Source: Candidatus Pelearchaeum maunauluense (GTDB lineage: Archaea; Thermoproteota; Nitrososphaeria_A; Caldarchaeales; Caldarchaeaceae). From it: DNA of 53,010 bases. A program made the position numbers and the translations under genes. Positions within the stretch are counted from its first letter, which is position 1. Each line of letters begins with the position of its first letter. Location: the NCBI GenBank assembly GCA_030059675.1, contig JANVYQ010000010.1, positions 1-53,010 on the forward strand, read 5' to 3'. Under the pieces are notes generated by a model that worked only from the letters and a program-made list of their open reading frames with translations, was not told where the DNA came from and ran no database searches. This document shows positions 44,895 through 53,010 of the stretch, one piece after another.

Positions 44895-46112
44895 ATGCGG
44901 CATGACGAGCGGGATATGAGACGCAGTACAAGCGCAGTATCAAAAGCCTCTTCCGTGTTAGTGGTTTTGCTGGTATTGTTCGCTGCTGTAGCGGTGGTGG
45001 GATGGACAAGACCGCCAGAGGTGCAGACGGTAACAGAACGGCTCACAGAGACCAAGACCGTCACGGTAGGCGGGGGAGAGGCCCAGACAGTTACAGTAAC
45101 CCAAACCGTAACGCAGACAGTAGGGGAAGCACCTAAGAAGAAGCTCGTCGTAAGGGCTGTCTTCCAGACGCCTGTGAGCGAGCCTTGGGACGGAGCAATA
45201 CACGCGGCGATACTCGCGGTCGCGGAGGAGTATAGGGCTAAGGGAATAGAGATTGACTACGAGTTTGTCGATAGGAAGGTTGACCCGAAGGAGTATGAGC
45301 TTGCTCTCCGCGATGCGGCCAAGGTTGCCGATGTGGTGTTCCTAGATGCTTTCTTGAAGGAGGATATAGCGAGACGGGTGGCTAAGGACTTCCCAGACGT
45401 GGCTTTCGCGGCTGGGAGCGAGTTCCTACCCACGCCGCCCAACTTCGCCGTCTTTGACAACTGGCTACACCAGCCAGCCTTCCTAGCTGGGATAATAGCT
45501 GGCAAGATAACCAAGACCAATAAGATAGGCATAGTAGCAGCTATGGAGATAAACGAGGTCAATAGGATAGTCAACGCATTCATAGCGGGTGCCAAGACCG
45601 TTAACCCAGAAGTCCAGGCTAAGGTTGTGTATCTGCTGGGCAACATACCCCCAGGCGAGTCTCCCTGGTATCATCCAGCGACAGCCAAGAGGCTCGCAAA
45701 GACGTTGATAGTCTTGGGCTCTGACGTGATATTCGCAGAACGCGTCGGCGCTGAGGAGGCTGCGCTGGAAGCCATGGCGGAGGGCAAGAACGTATGGATA
45801 ATCGGAAACATGGCAGACCAGTACGATAGAGCGCCAGACGTAACCATAACAAGCTTGGTGTGGGATATGAGGCCAACTGTTCGGGTTGTGTTTGAGCGTG
45901 TCCTAGCTGGGACATTCACGGCCGATAACCTGGGAACCTACTCTTGGATGAGCTTTGACGGCTCGTACCTAGCTGATTTCCACCACTTCGGCAAACCATC
46001 ACCACCACTGACGCAGGAGATACTAAACCTAGTGAAGGAGTGGGAGACCAAGATAAAGGAAGGCCAGACCTGGGTGCCCATAATAGAATCTCCACCAATA
46101 TCGGACTTCTAG
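44895..46112 (+). CDS. BMP-family substrate-binding protein of a nucleoside-type ABC transporter
   Basis: A 405-residue surface protein. An N-terminal transmembrane anchor (VLVVLLVLFAAVAVVGW, about 22-38) is followed by a Thr/Val-rich linker (TVTVTQTVTQTV) common in archaeal binding proteins, then the basic membrane protein (PnrA/Med-like) fold, starting KLVVRAVFQTPVSEPW. No lipobox cysteine is present, so it is anchored by the helix. The family binds purine nucleosides or related ligands outside the cell. The upstream DNA is AT-rich with AGCAT/ATGCT (44856-44870) and GCATG/CATGC (44885-44898) inverted repeats. The matching ATPase and permease follow. Confidence 0.88.
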   Translation: MRHDERDMRRSTSAVSKASSVLVVLLVLFAAVAVVGWTRPPEVQTVTERLTETKTVTVGGGEAQTVTVTQTVTQTVGEAPKKKLVVRAVFQTPVSEPWDGAIHAAILAVAEEYRAKGIEIDYEFVDRKVDPKEYELALRDAAKVADVVFLDAFLKEDIARRVAKDFPDVAFAAGSEFLPTPPNFAVFDNWLHQPAFLAGIIAGKITKTNKIGIVAAMEINEVNRIVNAFIAGAKTVNPEVQAKVVYLLGNIPPGESPWYHPATAKRLAKTLIVLGSDVIFAERVGAEEAALEAMAEGKNVWIIGNMADQYDRAPDVTITSLVWDMRPTVRVVFERVLAGTFTADNLGTYSWMSFDGSYLADFHHFGKPSPPLTQEILNLVKEWETKIKEGQTWVPIIESPPISDF

Positions 46113-46126
46113 CCAACAATCCAAAA

Positions 46127-46139
46127 ATTATTTTTATTC
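46127..46139 (+). terminator. T-rich terminator after the binding-protein gene
   Basis: AATTATTTTTATT 15 bp downstream of the stop codon at 46112. A run of T on the coding strand is the normal archaeal stop signal. The next gene has its own TATA-like GGTATTTAATCC (46206-46217). Confidence 0.4.
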
Positions 46140-46241
46140 AATTCACGTAGAAACGGCTCAGAAGATTTATTTCATGAATCTCATACCCGCATTATAAGGG
46201 GATAAGGTATTTAATCCATACACCGTGGTGGCTTGGGGAGT

Positions 46242-47765
46242 ATGGTTGCAGCTATCAGGTTGGCTGGCGTCTCCAAGACTTTCATAGGCGGGATACGCGC
46301 AGTGGATAATGTATCCATAGAGCTTGAAGCTGGGAAGCTGTATGGGCTGGTAGGCCCGAATGGCGCTGGGAAATCCACCATGACCAACCTGGTTGCTGGC
46401 TACCTCGTCCCCGATAAGGGTGAAATCTATGCGAATGGCCTCCCCGTGATAGGGTATCACCAGGCTATGGTTCAGTGCGGCGTGGTGAAGGTTGAACAGC
46501 ATCCTAACCTAGCGCCTCTACTCTCGCCAGCGGAGCATCTAGACCTACTGCTGCCAGACCTAATAGCTGGCGGCAGACTCAAACCCAGAGCAGAAGAACT
46601 ACTACATGAGCTTGAGGTCCCCATAAACCTAGACGCTCCTGTTGAGTCTATACCAATAGGCCAGCAGAGGGTCTTCGAGATAGTGAAGGCCTTTATACAG
46701 TGTGAGTTGATAAGTCGCAGAGGCATTAAGCCTATACTCATCCTAGACGAGGCTACGGCGTTCCTCCCCATACACCTGAAGATGGCTCTTAAGAATAAGC
46801 TGAGAAACCTAGTGTCGGAAGGCTATACCATAATCACGATATCGCATGACCTGCCTGAAGTTATAGACATATCAGACGAGATACTTGTCATGACTGGTGG
46901 GAAGATAGTTGCCCGCTTCGCTTCTTCGGGGCTTGATTTGTCGGAGCTTGTTAGGTCCATGTTTGAGACTGAGCAGGTTTTGGAGTCTTTCAGGTCTGGT
47001 GGAAGCGTAGGAGATGGCTCGCCAGAGTTGGTTCTGGAGAGTGTTTCCATCAGGGATGACCGTGGAAACCTCGTCGTCAACGGGTTGAGTCTAGAGGTTT
47101 TAAGCGGAGAGGCCCATGGTGTTGCTGTAATTCCAGGAACAGGAGAGAAGGAGCTCGCCGAAGCAATATACGGGCTTCGCCGCATAGAGTCTGGAAGAGT
47201 AAAGATATTTGGAAAGGAAGCTGGTAGGATGAGCGTTTATGACGTTAGGAGAATGGGCGTAGCCCTGCTCTCGGATGATAGAATTAGAGACGGCCTCATA
47301 TACGATGCCAGTGTAGAGGACAACCTCACCTTGGGTAGGGAGATGGAATACTCCACTATGGGCGGCAAGATAATTGACCCGTGGCGCCGCGAGGAGCTGG
47401 CCAGGAAGCTGATAGATGAGTTTTCAATAACAGCGAAGAGTCTGAAGGCTCCGATATCCATGCTCTCTGGAGGAAATATGCAGAGAGTATATCTTGCGCG
47501 TGTCTTGGGGAGAAGTACGCGTCTACTAATAGCGCTTCATCCGACTGTTGGTTTAGACCCGATGGGCGCTAGGCTCTTCTTCAAGAAAGTAGATGAGCGG
47601 CGTAAACGTGGGTTAACGTCGCTCATATTCTCTCCTGACATAAAGGAGCTTCTTACGTTCTGTGATAGGATTTCCGTCATGCGCGATGGGAGGATTGTCG
47701 GGACTTTCATGCCTGGAGAGGCTGGTGTGGAGGAGCTTGGTATGCTGCTCAGCGGTGTTACGTGA
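46242..47765 (+). CDS. Duplicated ABC transporter ATP-binding protein (BMP/nucleoside type)
   Basis: A protein of about 507 residues with two nucleotide-binding domains in one chain, as in RbsA-like and BMP-system ATPases. NBD1 has [10 protein letters not shown] (Walker A), a [10 protein letters not shown] signature and [11 protein letters not shown] (Walker B). NBD2 lacks a normal Walker A ([16 protein letters not shown]), as is usual for this family, but keeps [16 protein letters not shown] and HPTVGLDP. It powers uptake through the fused permease that follows. ATG 46242 with TTGGGGAG before it is preferred to TTG 46233. The stop overlaps the permease start. Confidence 0.93.
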   Translation: MVAAIRLAGVSKTFIGGIRAVDNVSIELEAGKLYGLVGPNGAGKSTMTNLVAGYLVPDKGEIYANGLPVIGYHQAMVQCGVVKVEQHPNLAPLLSPAEHLDLLLPDLIAGGRLKPRAEELLHELEVPINLDAPVESIPIGQQRVFEIVKAFIQCELISRRGIKPILILDEATAFLPIHLKMALKNKLRNLVSEGYTIITISHDLPEVIDISDEILVMTGGKIVARFASSGLDLSELVRSMFETEQVLESFRSGGSVGDGSPELVLESVSIRDDRGNLVVNGLSLEVLSGEAHGVAVIPGTGEKELAEAIYGLRRIESGRVKIFGKEAGRMSVYDVRRMGVALLSDDRIRDGLIYDASVEDNLTLGREMEYSTMGGKIIDPWRREELARKLIDEFSITAKSLKAPISMLSGGNMQRVYLARVLGRSTRLLIALHPTVGLDPMGARLFFKKVDERRKRGLTSLIFSPDIKELLTFCDRISVMRDGRIVGTFMPGEAGVEELGMLLSGVT

Positions 47766-49933
47766 TGCCCCTCAGGATTACTCTAGTCAAGCGCGAGCAG
47801 CCGCCGCTCAGGTATGCGGCTCTCATACCCATAGCATCAACAGCCCTAGCCCTAGCCATGAGCGCGGTCTATGTCATAATAGCAGGCGGAGATGTGGCGC
47901 AGGTCTACTACTATCTAATCACATGGCCGCTGGAGAACCCGTCGGAAATGCTAGTAACCGCGACGCCTCTGCTCTTGCTTGCCCTCGCCGTTGCTATAGC
48001 ATTCAAGGCACGTTTCTGGAACATAGGGACTCATGGGCAGTTTATCGTCGGCGGCCTAATCGCAGCGTGGCTTGGTGTTGAGCTAGGCGGGCTGCCTTCC
48101 CAGATTCTCATACCGCTGATAATGGCGGCTGCATGGCTCGGCGGGGCTGGTGTAGCGCTAATATCATGGTGGCTCAAGGTGAAACGCAACCAAGACGAGG
48201 TTCTAACAACCATACTAATATGGTCGGCCATACTCCTGATAGCCGCTGGCCTCCTCACAGGCCCTATGCGCTCACCATACACAACCTATCCACAGTCTCA
48301 GGAGATAAGCGACAACGCGAAGCTGCCAATACTGGTGCCAGACACGCGTCTTCACGCCGGCGTTGTCATCCCGTTCATTATGGTAGCTGTGCTTTGGATT
48401 CTATTGAAGAGGTCCAGCTTCAGGAATCGCATCATAGCTGCTACCAATCCGCGTGTTTCGGAGCTTGAGGGTATAAGCGTGGCTAAAACATATTTCTGGG
48501 TTGCTTTCCTGAGCGGCGGGATATCAGGCCTAGCAGGCTCAAGCGAGTTGATGGGAGTCCTACTCTACATGACCCCCTTCGTCGGCCCCAACTACGGGCT
48601 TGTAGCACTCGCAATAGCCATGCTCGGAAACCTAGACCCACTGGGGGTGATGATAGCAGCGCTCTTCTTCAGCGTGTTGATAAACGGCGCAAACGCAATG
48701 AGCTGGAATACTGGAGTACCATCATTCCTATCAGACATAATACAAGCCCAGACGCTCATCTTCCTCCTAGTCTTCAACGCCCTCCTACTCTACAAGATCA
48801 AGATAGTACGGCAGCCAGCTATAACGCCGCGCCACGTTGCGCCGCCACAGCCCAAAACAATGGGAAAACAAGTCATGGGGGCTCTCAACATCACGTCGCT
48901 GGCTAGACTAGGGTTAGGCGCTGGCGCAAATAGGGCTCTTGCGGTTGTCGTAGGTATTATAGTCGTCATGGGGCTGTTGCAGGCGGCTTTCCCAGGATTA
49001 AAGGGAAGTTTCGCAGACTCGGTCATATCCAGTATTCTAGGGCTCTCGCTCATAATAGCCACTCCAATAGCCTTCGCCGCCATCGGCGAGACCTTCACCG
49101 AGAGGGCTGGAATACTCAACCTAGGCATACTCGGTATAATGATCTCTGGCGCAGCGTGGGGCTTCATGGGTGCTTACTTCTTCAACAACCTCATGGTAGG
49201 CGTTATCCTGGCTCTCTTGGTAGGAGCGGTCTTCGGCCTACTCCTCGCGTTCCTAGTAGTAACCCTCGGAGCCCAGCAGCACATAGCTGGGATAGCAGTA
49301 ACATTCTACGCGATGAACCTCTCATACTTCTTTCACAGGGTACTGATAGGAGCGCCGCTGGTGGAGCCTAAAGTACCCCTCTCACCCAGCATAGGAATTC
49401 CACTGCTGTCAGACCTGCCTTTCATAGGTGTGCTATTCCAGCAAAACCCCTATGTGTATATCGGCATGTATCTCCTACCGCCCTTGGCGTTGCTCATATT
49501 TGTCAAGACGCGGTGGGGGCTGGTGATTAAGGCTGTGGGCGAGAACCCGCGCGCAGCCGACTCCGCAAGGGTGCGTGTCCATCTAACAAGATATGTTGCC
49601 GCTATGATAGGAGGAGCATTAATGGCTGCTGGCGGGGCGTTCTACTCGCTAATAGACATAAGAGCCTTCAACCTCAACGTGGGCGGTGAGTGGAGCTGGA
49701 TAGCGCTAGCCCTAGTAGTGCTGGGCAACTGGAACCCGCTCTGGGTTTGGATTGTAACGTTCTTCTTCGGGCTGCTCAACGCCGTCCAAGCATGGCTCGT
49801 GGCGACGGTCATACAGATACCATTCCAGTTCTTCCAAGCCATACCCTACGTACTCACCATCGGGATAGCCGCAGCACTAGGTAAGCGTGTTAGGCCGCCT
49901 AAGGCGCTACTATACCCGTACCGACGTGAATAG
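47762..49933 (+). CDS. Fused double permease of the BMP/nucleoside ABC transporter
   Basis: A 723-residue membrane protein made of two permeases normally encoded separately. Residues 1-350 resemble the YufP/BmpC type (LALAVAIAFKARFWNIGTHG, WWLKVKRNQDEVLTTILIW). Residues 390-723 resemble the YufQ/BmpD type (IAFAAIGETFTERAGILNLG, KAVGENPRAADSARV). About 18-20 hydrophobic helices are predicted. A linker around 350-385 (VRQPAITPRHVAPPQPKTMG) joins the halves. It forms the channel for nucleosides or nucleobases. It begins at GTG 47762 or ATG 47765, overlapping the ATPase stop. Confidence 0.93.
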   Translation: MMPLRITLVKREQPPLRYAALIPIASTALALAMSAVYVIIAGGDVAQVYYYLITWPLENPSEMLVTATPLLLLALAVAIAFKARFWNIGTHGQFIVGGLIAAWLGVELGGLPSQILIPLIMAAAWLGGAGVALISWWLKVKRNQDEVLTTILIWSAILLIAAGLLTGPMRSPYTTYPQSQEISDNAKLPILVPDTRLHAGVVIPFIMVAVLWILLKRSSFRNRIIAATNPRVSELEGISVAKTYFWVAFLSGGISGLAGSSELMGVLLYMTPFVGPNYGLVALAIAMLGNLDPLGVMIAALFFSVLINGANAMSWNTGVPSFLSDIIQAQTLIFLLVFNALLLYKIKIVRQPAITPRHVAPPQPKTMGKQVMGALNITSLARLGLGAGANRALAVVVGIIVVMGLLQAAFPGLKGSFADSVISSILGLSLIIATPIAFAAIGETFTERAGILNLGILGIMISGAAWGFMGAYFFNNLMVGVILALLVGAVFGLLLAFLVVTLGAQQHIAGIAVTFYAMNLSYFFHRVLIGAPLVEPKVPLSPSIGIPLLSDLPFIGVLFQQNPYVYIGMYLLPPLALLIFVKTRWGLVIKAVGENPRAADSARVRVHLTRYVAAMIGGALMAAGGAFYSLIDIRAFNLNVGGEWSWIALALVVLGNWNPLWVWIVTFFFGLLNAVQAWLVATVIQIPFQFFQAIPYVLTIGIAAALGKRVRPPKALLYPYRRE

Positions 49934-49938
49934 AGACG

Positions 49939-51207
49939 CTAGACGAACTCTAGCCTCTCTTTCTTTCCATCAATTATGAGCTCGGCCTCGGCGTTGGTGC
50001 GTCTAACGATTACGCGTCCTTCTTTAATCACGAGCAGTGGCGGCCTCTGTAGAGTCAGAGCCTCAAGCTCGTCGCGTGCATCCAACAGAACCAAGTCAGC
50101 GCGCTTACCCCTCTCCACGCCATACTCATGCTCAATTCTCAAAGCCTTAGCGGCATTAACAGTTATCATGTCAAACGAGTCCCTAAGCTCTTGATAACCC
50201 ATTAGATGCCCTACATGAACCGCCATGAAGAGCGCCTGTATCATGTCTCCCCTGCCGAGGGGGTACCAGGGGTCTCTTATACAGTCATGCCCCAGCGCCA
50301 CGTTGACGCCATGCTTAAGGAGTTCCTTTATCCTCGTCATCCCCCTCCTCTTGGGATAGGTGTCAAACCTTCCTTGGAGGTGTATGTTGACGAGCGGGTT
50401 TGCTATCACCGTAACACCCGCGCGCCTAAGTATTCGGTAGAGCTTGTAAGCATAAGCATCGTTATACGAATGCATGGCTGTAGCATGGCCAGCTGTTACG
50501 CGCCCCTCGTAGCCTCGCCTTATTGCCTCGGCAGCCACAACCTCCAAAAACCTAGACTGCTCATCATCAGTCTCATCAACATGACCATCAACGTCCCTAC
50601 CGTGTTTCTGAGCTATGTCAAACGCCACACTAATAGATTTCACACCATCCTCCCTAGTTAGCTCGTAGTGCGGTATAATCCCGACGTTATCAGCCCCCAT
50701 CTCCACGGCCTTCTCCAGAAGCTCCACATTCCCTGGCTCCGTCAGTATCCCATCCTGGGGAAAGGCGGTTACCTGTATATCAATTAAAGGCTTCATCTCC
50801 TTCTTAACTTCAAGCAAGCCCCTAAGCGTTGCAAGCTTAGGCTCTGTTATGTCCGCATGTGTTCTCAGGCGTGTTGTCCCATAGGATACCATCATCTTCA
50901 CAGTCTTAACCGCGCGGTTCTTCACATCCTCAACAGTTATTCCACGCTTCTTCTCAGCCCATATCTCAATACCCTCAATCAACGTTCCAGACTCGTTATA
51001 CCTGGGGTCGCCTAGCGTAAGAGCCGAGTCTAAATGGAAATGCATGTCGGTAAAACTTGGGGTTAATAACCTGCCACCAGCGTCTATAATTTCGTCAGCG
51101 CTTCTCTTGACGGATGTTGATACCTCGGCAATCCTCCCATCCTCTATTAGAACATCGTAGAGCCCGTCAAGCCTCCTTAACCTGGCCCCGCGGATGAGAA
51201 TAGACAT
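49939..51207 (-). CDS. Cytosine deaminase-like amidohydrolase (CodA family)
   Basis: A 422-residue zinc/iron amidohydrolase very close in layout to E. coli CodA. Metal and catalytic motifs are DMHFHLDSALT, VTAFPQDGIL (substrate-binding Gln), GHVDETDDEQSRF (catalytic Glu), AGHATAMHSYNDAYA and NPLVNIHLQGRFDTYPKRRG. The late motif reads GHDCIRDPWYPLG. CodA has GHDDVFDPW, so the metal Asp is kept but the next Asp, a position known to influence pyrimidine specificity, is Cys. It likely deaminates cytosine or a related base to feed pyrimidine salvage. It converges on the transporter permease with 5 bp between. A TATA box near 51230 gives a near-leaderless start. Confidence 0.88.
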   Translation of the reverse strand: MSILIRGARLRRLDGLYDVLIEDGRIAEVSTSVKRSADEIIDAGGRLLTPSFTDMHFHLDSALTLGDPRYNESGTLIEGIEIWAEKKRGITVEDVKNRAVKTVKMMVSYGTTRLRTHADITEPKLATLRGLLEVKKEMKPLIDIQVTAFPQDGILTEPGNVELLEKAVEMGADNVGIIPHYELTREDGVKSISVAFDIAQKHGRDVDGHVDETDDEQSRFLEVVAAEAIRRGYEGRVTAGHATAMHSYNDAYAYKLYRILRRAGVTVIANPLVNIHLQGRFDTYPKRRGMTRIKELLKHGVNVALGHDCIRDPWYPLGRGDMIQALFMAVHVGHLMGYQELRDSFDMITVNAAKALRIEHEYGVERGKRADLVLLDARDELEALTLQRPPLLVIKEGRVIVRRTNAEAELIIDGKKERLEFV

Positions 51208-51376
51208 GCCGCGAGTCGGCGTAACGTGTCTTTATTTCTTTTCCCCCTCTTTACGGCCCTTGATTAACAATGCCTAACCAGGGGGTTAGCGCTGCTTGAA
51301 ATATCGCCATGTCCAGTGTGATAACTATGGAGAGTTTAACAAAGGTATAGTGTATGCGTTAAACTATATTAACACC

Positions 51377-51391
51377 TATAACAGTGTTATA
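51377..51391. promoter_or_regulatory. Perfect 15-bp palindrome upstream of sufB
   Basis: TATAACAGTGTTATA lies between the TATA box (AACTATATT, 51362-51370) and the predicted transcription start (about 51392). A second dyad, GTTTAAC (51334-51340) with GTTAAAC (51358-51364), brackets the region upstream of the TATA box. A CTAACC-AGGG-GGTTAG hairpin is at 51274-51289. The placement fits a repressor site for an iron- or redox-sensing regulator; the regulator is not identified. Confidence 0.5.
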
Positions 51392-51402
51392 ACCAGATAG
51401 CC

Positions 51403-52806
51403 TTGACAGAAAAAACAATCATAGAATTTGACTACAGCAAATACAACTTTAGAGACCCAGAGCTATACCAATACAAGGCAAAGCCAGGGCTCTCACGCGA
51501 GATTGTAGAACAAATATCGGCGCTAAAAGACGAGCCAGAATGGCTTAGGCGCTTCAGGCTAAAGGCGTATGAAATCTTCCTGAAGAAGCCCATGCCCCTC
51601 TGGGGAGGAGACCTCACGCAAGTCAACTTTGACAACATCCACTACTACGTTAAGCCCTCTGATAAGAAGATGGTGCGGAGCTGGGACGAGGTTCCCGAAT
51701 ACATCAAGAAGACGTTTGACAGGCTCGGAATACCCGAAGCAGAGAGAAAATTCCTGGCAGGAGTAGGCGCCCAATACGAGAGCGAGGTCGTCTACCACAA
51801 CCTACGTAAAGAGCTTGAAAAGAAGGGAGTAATCTTCGTCGACCCAGATACCGCGTTTAGGGAGTACCCAGACATATTCAAGAAGTATTTTGGGAAGGTA
51901 GTTCCGCCCGACGATAACAAGTTCGCAGCCCTCAACAGCGCGGTATTCAGCGGCGGTAGCTTCATCTACATCCCCGAAGGTGTTGAAGTTGAGTATCCGC
52001 TCCAAGCTTACTTCAGGATAAACGCAGCTAACGTGGGGCAGTTTGAGCGCACACTAATAATAGCGGAGCCCTACAGTAGAGTGCACTATATAGAGGGATG
52101 CACAGCACCCATATACTCTACACAGTCCCTACACGCGGCGGTAGTTGAGATAGTAGCCATGAAAGGTGCTTACGTGAGATATACTACGCTACAGAACTGG
52201 AGCAGCGATGTGTATAACTTGGTTACGAAGCGCGCTCATGCCTACGAGAACGCTACTGTAGAATGGGTTGATGCCAACGTTGGGAGTAGGCTCACAATGA
52301 AGTATCCGAGCATCTATCTCCTGGGTAGGGGTGCTAAGGCTGAGATACTCTCAGTAGCCTTCGCTGGCAGAGGCCAGCACCAGGATACTGGCGCTAAGGC
52401 TCTACACCTAGCCCCGGACACGACATCACGCATAACCTCAAAGTCGGTGTGTAAGGATGGTGGTAGAACAACCTACCGCGGCCTGCTGCATGTAGCTAAG
52501 GGAGCTAAGAATGTAAAGTCAAGCGTCAGATGCGACGCGCTGATACTTGACGACATATCCAGAACAGACACATACCCATACAACGAGATACATGAGGACG
52601 ACGCCACGATAACACATGAAGCTACCGTGGGCAAGATAGGTGAGGACCAGCTCTTCTACCTGATGAGCCGCGGCCTCTCGGAGCAGGAAGCCCTAAACAT
52701 GGTGGTACTGGGATTCCTAGAGACATTCACGAAGACCCTGCCGATGGAGTATGCGCTGGAGTTCAACCGCCTAATAGAGCTGGAGATGAGCGGCAGCGTA
52801 GGCTGA
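51403..52806 (+). CDS. sufB: Fe-S cluster assembly scaffold SufB
   Basis: A 467-residue SufB. It is a beta-helix protein that works with SufC (ATPase) to build Fe-S clusters in the cytoplasm. Standard landmarks are [57 protein letters not shown], and the C-terminal [22 protein letters not shown]. Start TTG 51403 gives the usual N-terminus; it is 36 bp after the TATA box and immediately behind the palindrome. SufC and SufD are not in the window, though they might follow elsewhere. Confidence 0.95.
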   Translation: MTEKTIIEFDYSKYNFRDPELYQYKAKPGLSREIVEQISALKDEPEWLRRFRLKAYEIFLKKPMPLWGGDLTQVNFDNIHYYVKPSDKKMVRSWDEVPEYIKKTFDRLGIPEAERKFLAGVGAQYESEVVYHNLRKELEKKGVIFVDPDTAFREYPDIFKKYFGKVVPPDDNKFAALNSAVFSGGSFIYIPEGVEVEYPLQAYFRINAANVGQFERTLIIAEPYSRVHYIEGCTAPIYSTQSLHAAVVEIVAMKGAYVRYTTLQNWSSDVYNLVTKRAHAYENATVEWVDANVGSRLTMKYPSIYLLGRGAKAEILSVAFAGRGQHQDTGAKALHLAPDTTSRITSKSVCKDGGRTTYRGLLHVAKGAKNVKSSVRCDALILDDISRTDTYPYNEIHEDDATITHEATVGKIGEDQLFYLMSRGLSEQEALNMVVLGFLETFTKTLPMEYALEFNRLIELEMSGSVG

Positions 52807-52885
52807 GAAAACACAATCCTAACCCTTCTTTTCTTGCCCAGATTCGTGTCAAAAGATTTATGGCTCCCGAAAGTCACAGCCATCT

Positions 52886-53010
52886 ATACGGGGAACTTTA
52901 TCTCTGATTGGCTTGATTCTAGCAGTCGTAGGAGGATTGCTGGACTTTAACTCAGGATTCCTAATACTACAAGCATCCATGATGGGGATGATGGATATGG
53001 GTTCTGACCT
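52886..53010 (+). CDS. Start of a probable membrane protein, cut by the window edge
   Basis: An open frame (clear of stops from 52823) reads IRGTLSLIGLILAVVGGLLD, a strong transmembrane helix, then FNSGFLILQASMMGMMDMGS up to the edge. No ATG/GTG/TTG precedes the helix in this frame. A TATA-like GATTTATG at 52855-52862 puts transcription at about 52884, next to an ATA codon. The start is therefore uncertain (ATA, TTG 52913 or an upstream frame). I do not recognise the family from this fragment. Confidence 0.4.
   Translation, partial: MRGTLSLIGLILAVVGGLLDFNSGFLILQASMMGMMDMGSD

Noticed and set aside
44851..44900. AGCAT/ATGCT and GCATG/CATGC repeats as a CRISPR leader or transposon end
   Set aside because: Only short 5-bp arms, no repeat units and no transposase; at most a weak operator for the binding-protein gene.
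46242..47765. Missing Walker A in the second ATP-binding domain as a sign of inactivation
   Set aside because: This degenerate second site is normal for RbsA/BMP-type double ATPases.

Overview
The window comes from a thermophilic-type archaeon, most likely of the TACK branch. Supporting genes are a eukaryote-like ribosomal protein S26e, deoxyhypusine synthase, archaeal ProRS, CDP-archaeol synthase, a thermosome tail, QueC/QueD (archaeosine pathway) and tRNA introns with bulge-helix-bulge splice sites. Many genes have a TATA-like box centred about 26 nt upstream of the start codon, i.e. leaderless transcripts. An Aigarchaeota/Caldiarchaeum-like lineage would fit, but the sequence alone does not prove it.

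Layout. 1-3.2 kb: thermosome tail, Ogt, intron-bearing tRNA-His, RsmA, a macro-domain protein, an elongator tRNA-Met with two non-canonical introns, and an AT-rich HEPN/MNT remnant. 3.3-6.5 kb: co-directional ADH-like oxidoreductase, eIF2B-like protein, MBL hydrolase and family 5 uracil-DNA glycosylase. 6.5-10 kb: threonine synthase between two MFS transporters. 10-18 kb: a PhoU-like regulator with its own palindromic operator, two M20 peptidases, a DHH phosphoesterase, a C2H2 microprotein, malate dehydrogenase, an MBL protein and a PPP phosphatase, followed by a candidate C/D box sRNA. 18.2-20.3 kb: a wreck of a secreted, membrane-anchored metzincin-like protease. 20.3-26.1 kb: succinyl-CoA synthetase, QueC/QueD, a double-domain ThyX-like protein and deoxyhypusine synthase. 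26.2-32.9 kb: aldehyde dehydrogenase, S26e, HtpX, two more decayed genes, ProRS, a JAMM protein and TIM. 33-44 kb: a glycine/serine block with gcvPA-gcvPB-gcvT, a luciferase-like-fold protein, an exonuclease, gamma-glutamyltranspeptidase, a class V aminotransferase, a MaoC-like protein, a SerK-like ParB-fold kinase and SerA. 43.9-53 kb: CarS, a GYD-domain gene broken by one stop codon, a BMP-type nucleoside/nucleobase ABC transporter with fused permeases, a CodA-like deaminase, and SufB behind a palindromic operator.

How the genes work together. The glycine-cleavage genes plus aminotransferase, SerK-like kinase and SerA could link glycine, serine and 3-phosphoglycerate. The BMP transporter next to the CodA-like deaminase suggests nucleobase salvage. 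Malate dehydrogenase and succinyl-CoA synthetase belong to the citric-acid cycle. No CRISPR array, insertion sequence or obvious virus was seen. The most unusual features are the concentration of recently decayed genes beside intact housekeeping genes, the RNA processing features (three tRNA introns, C/D-like RNAs), and two palindromes placed between TATA box and start codon.
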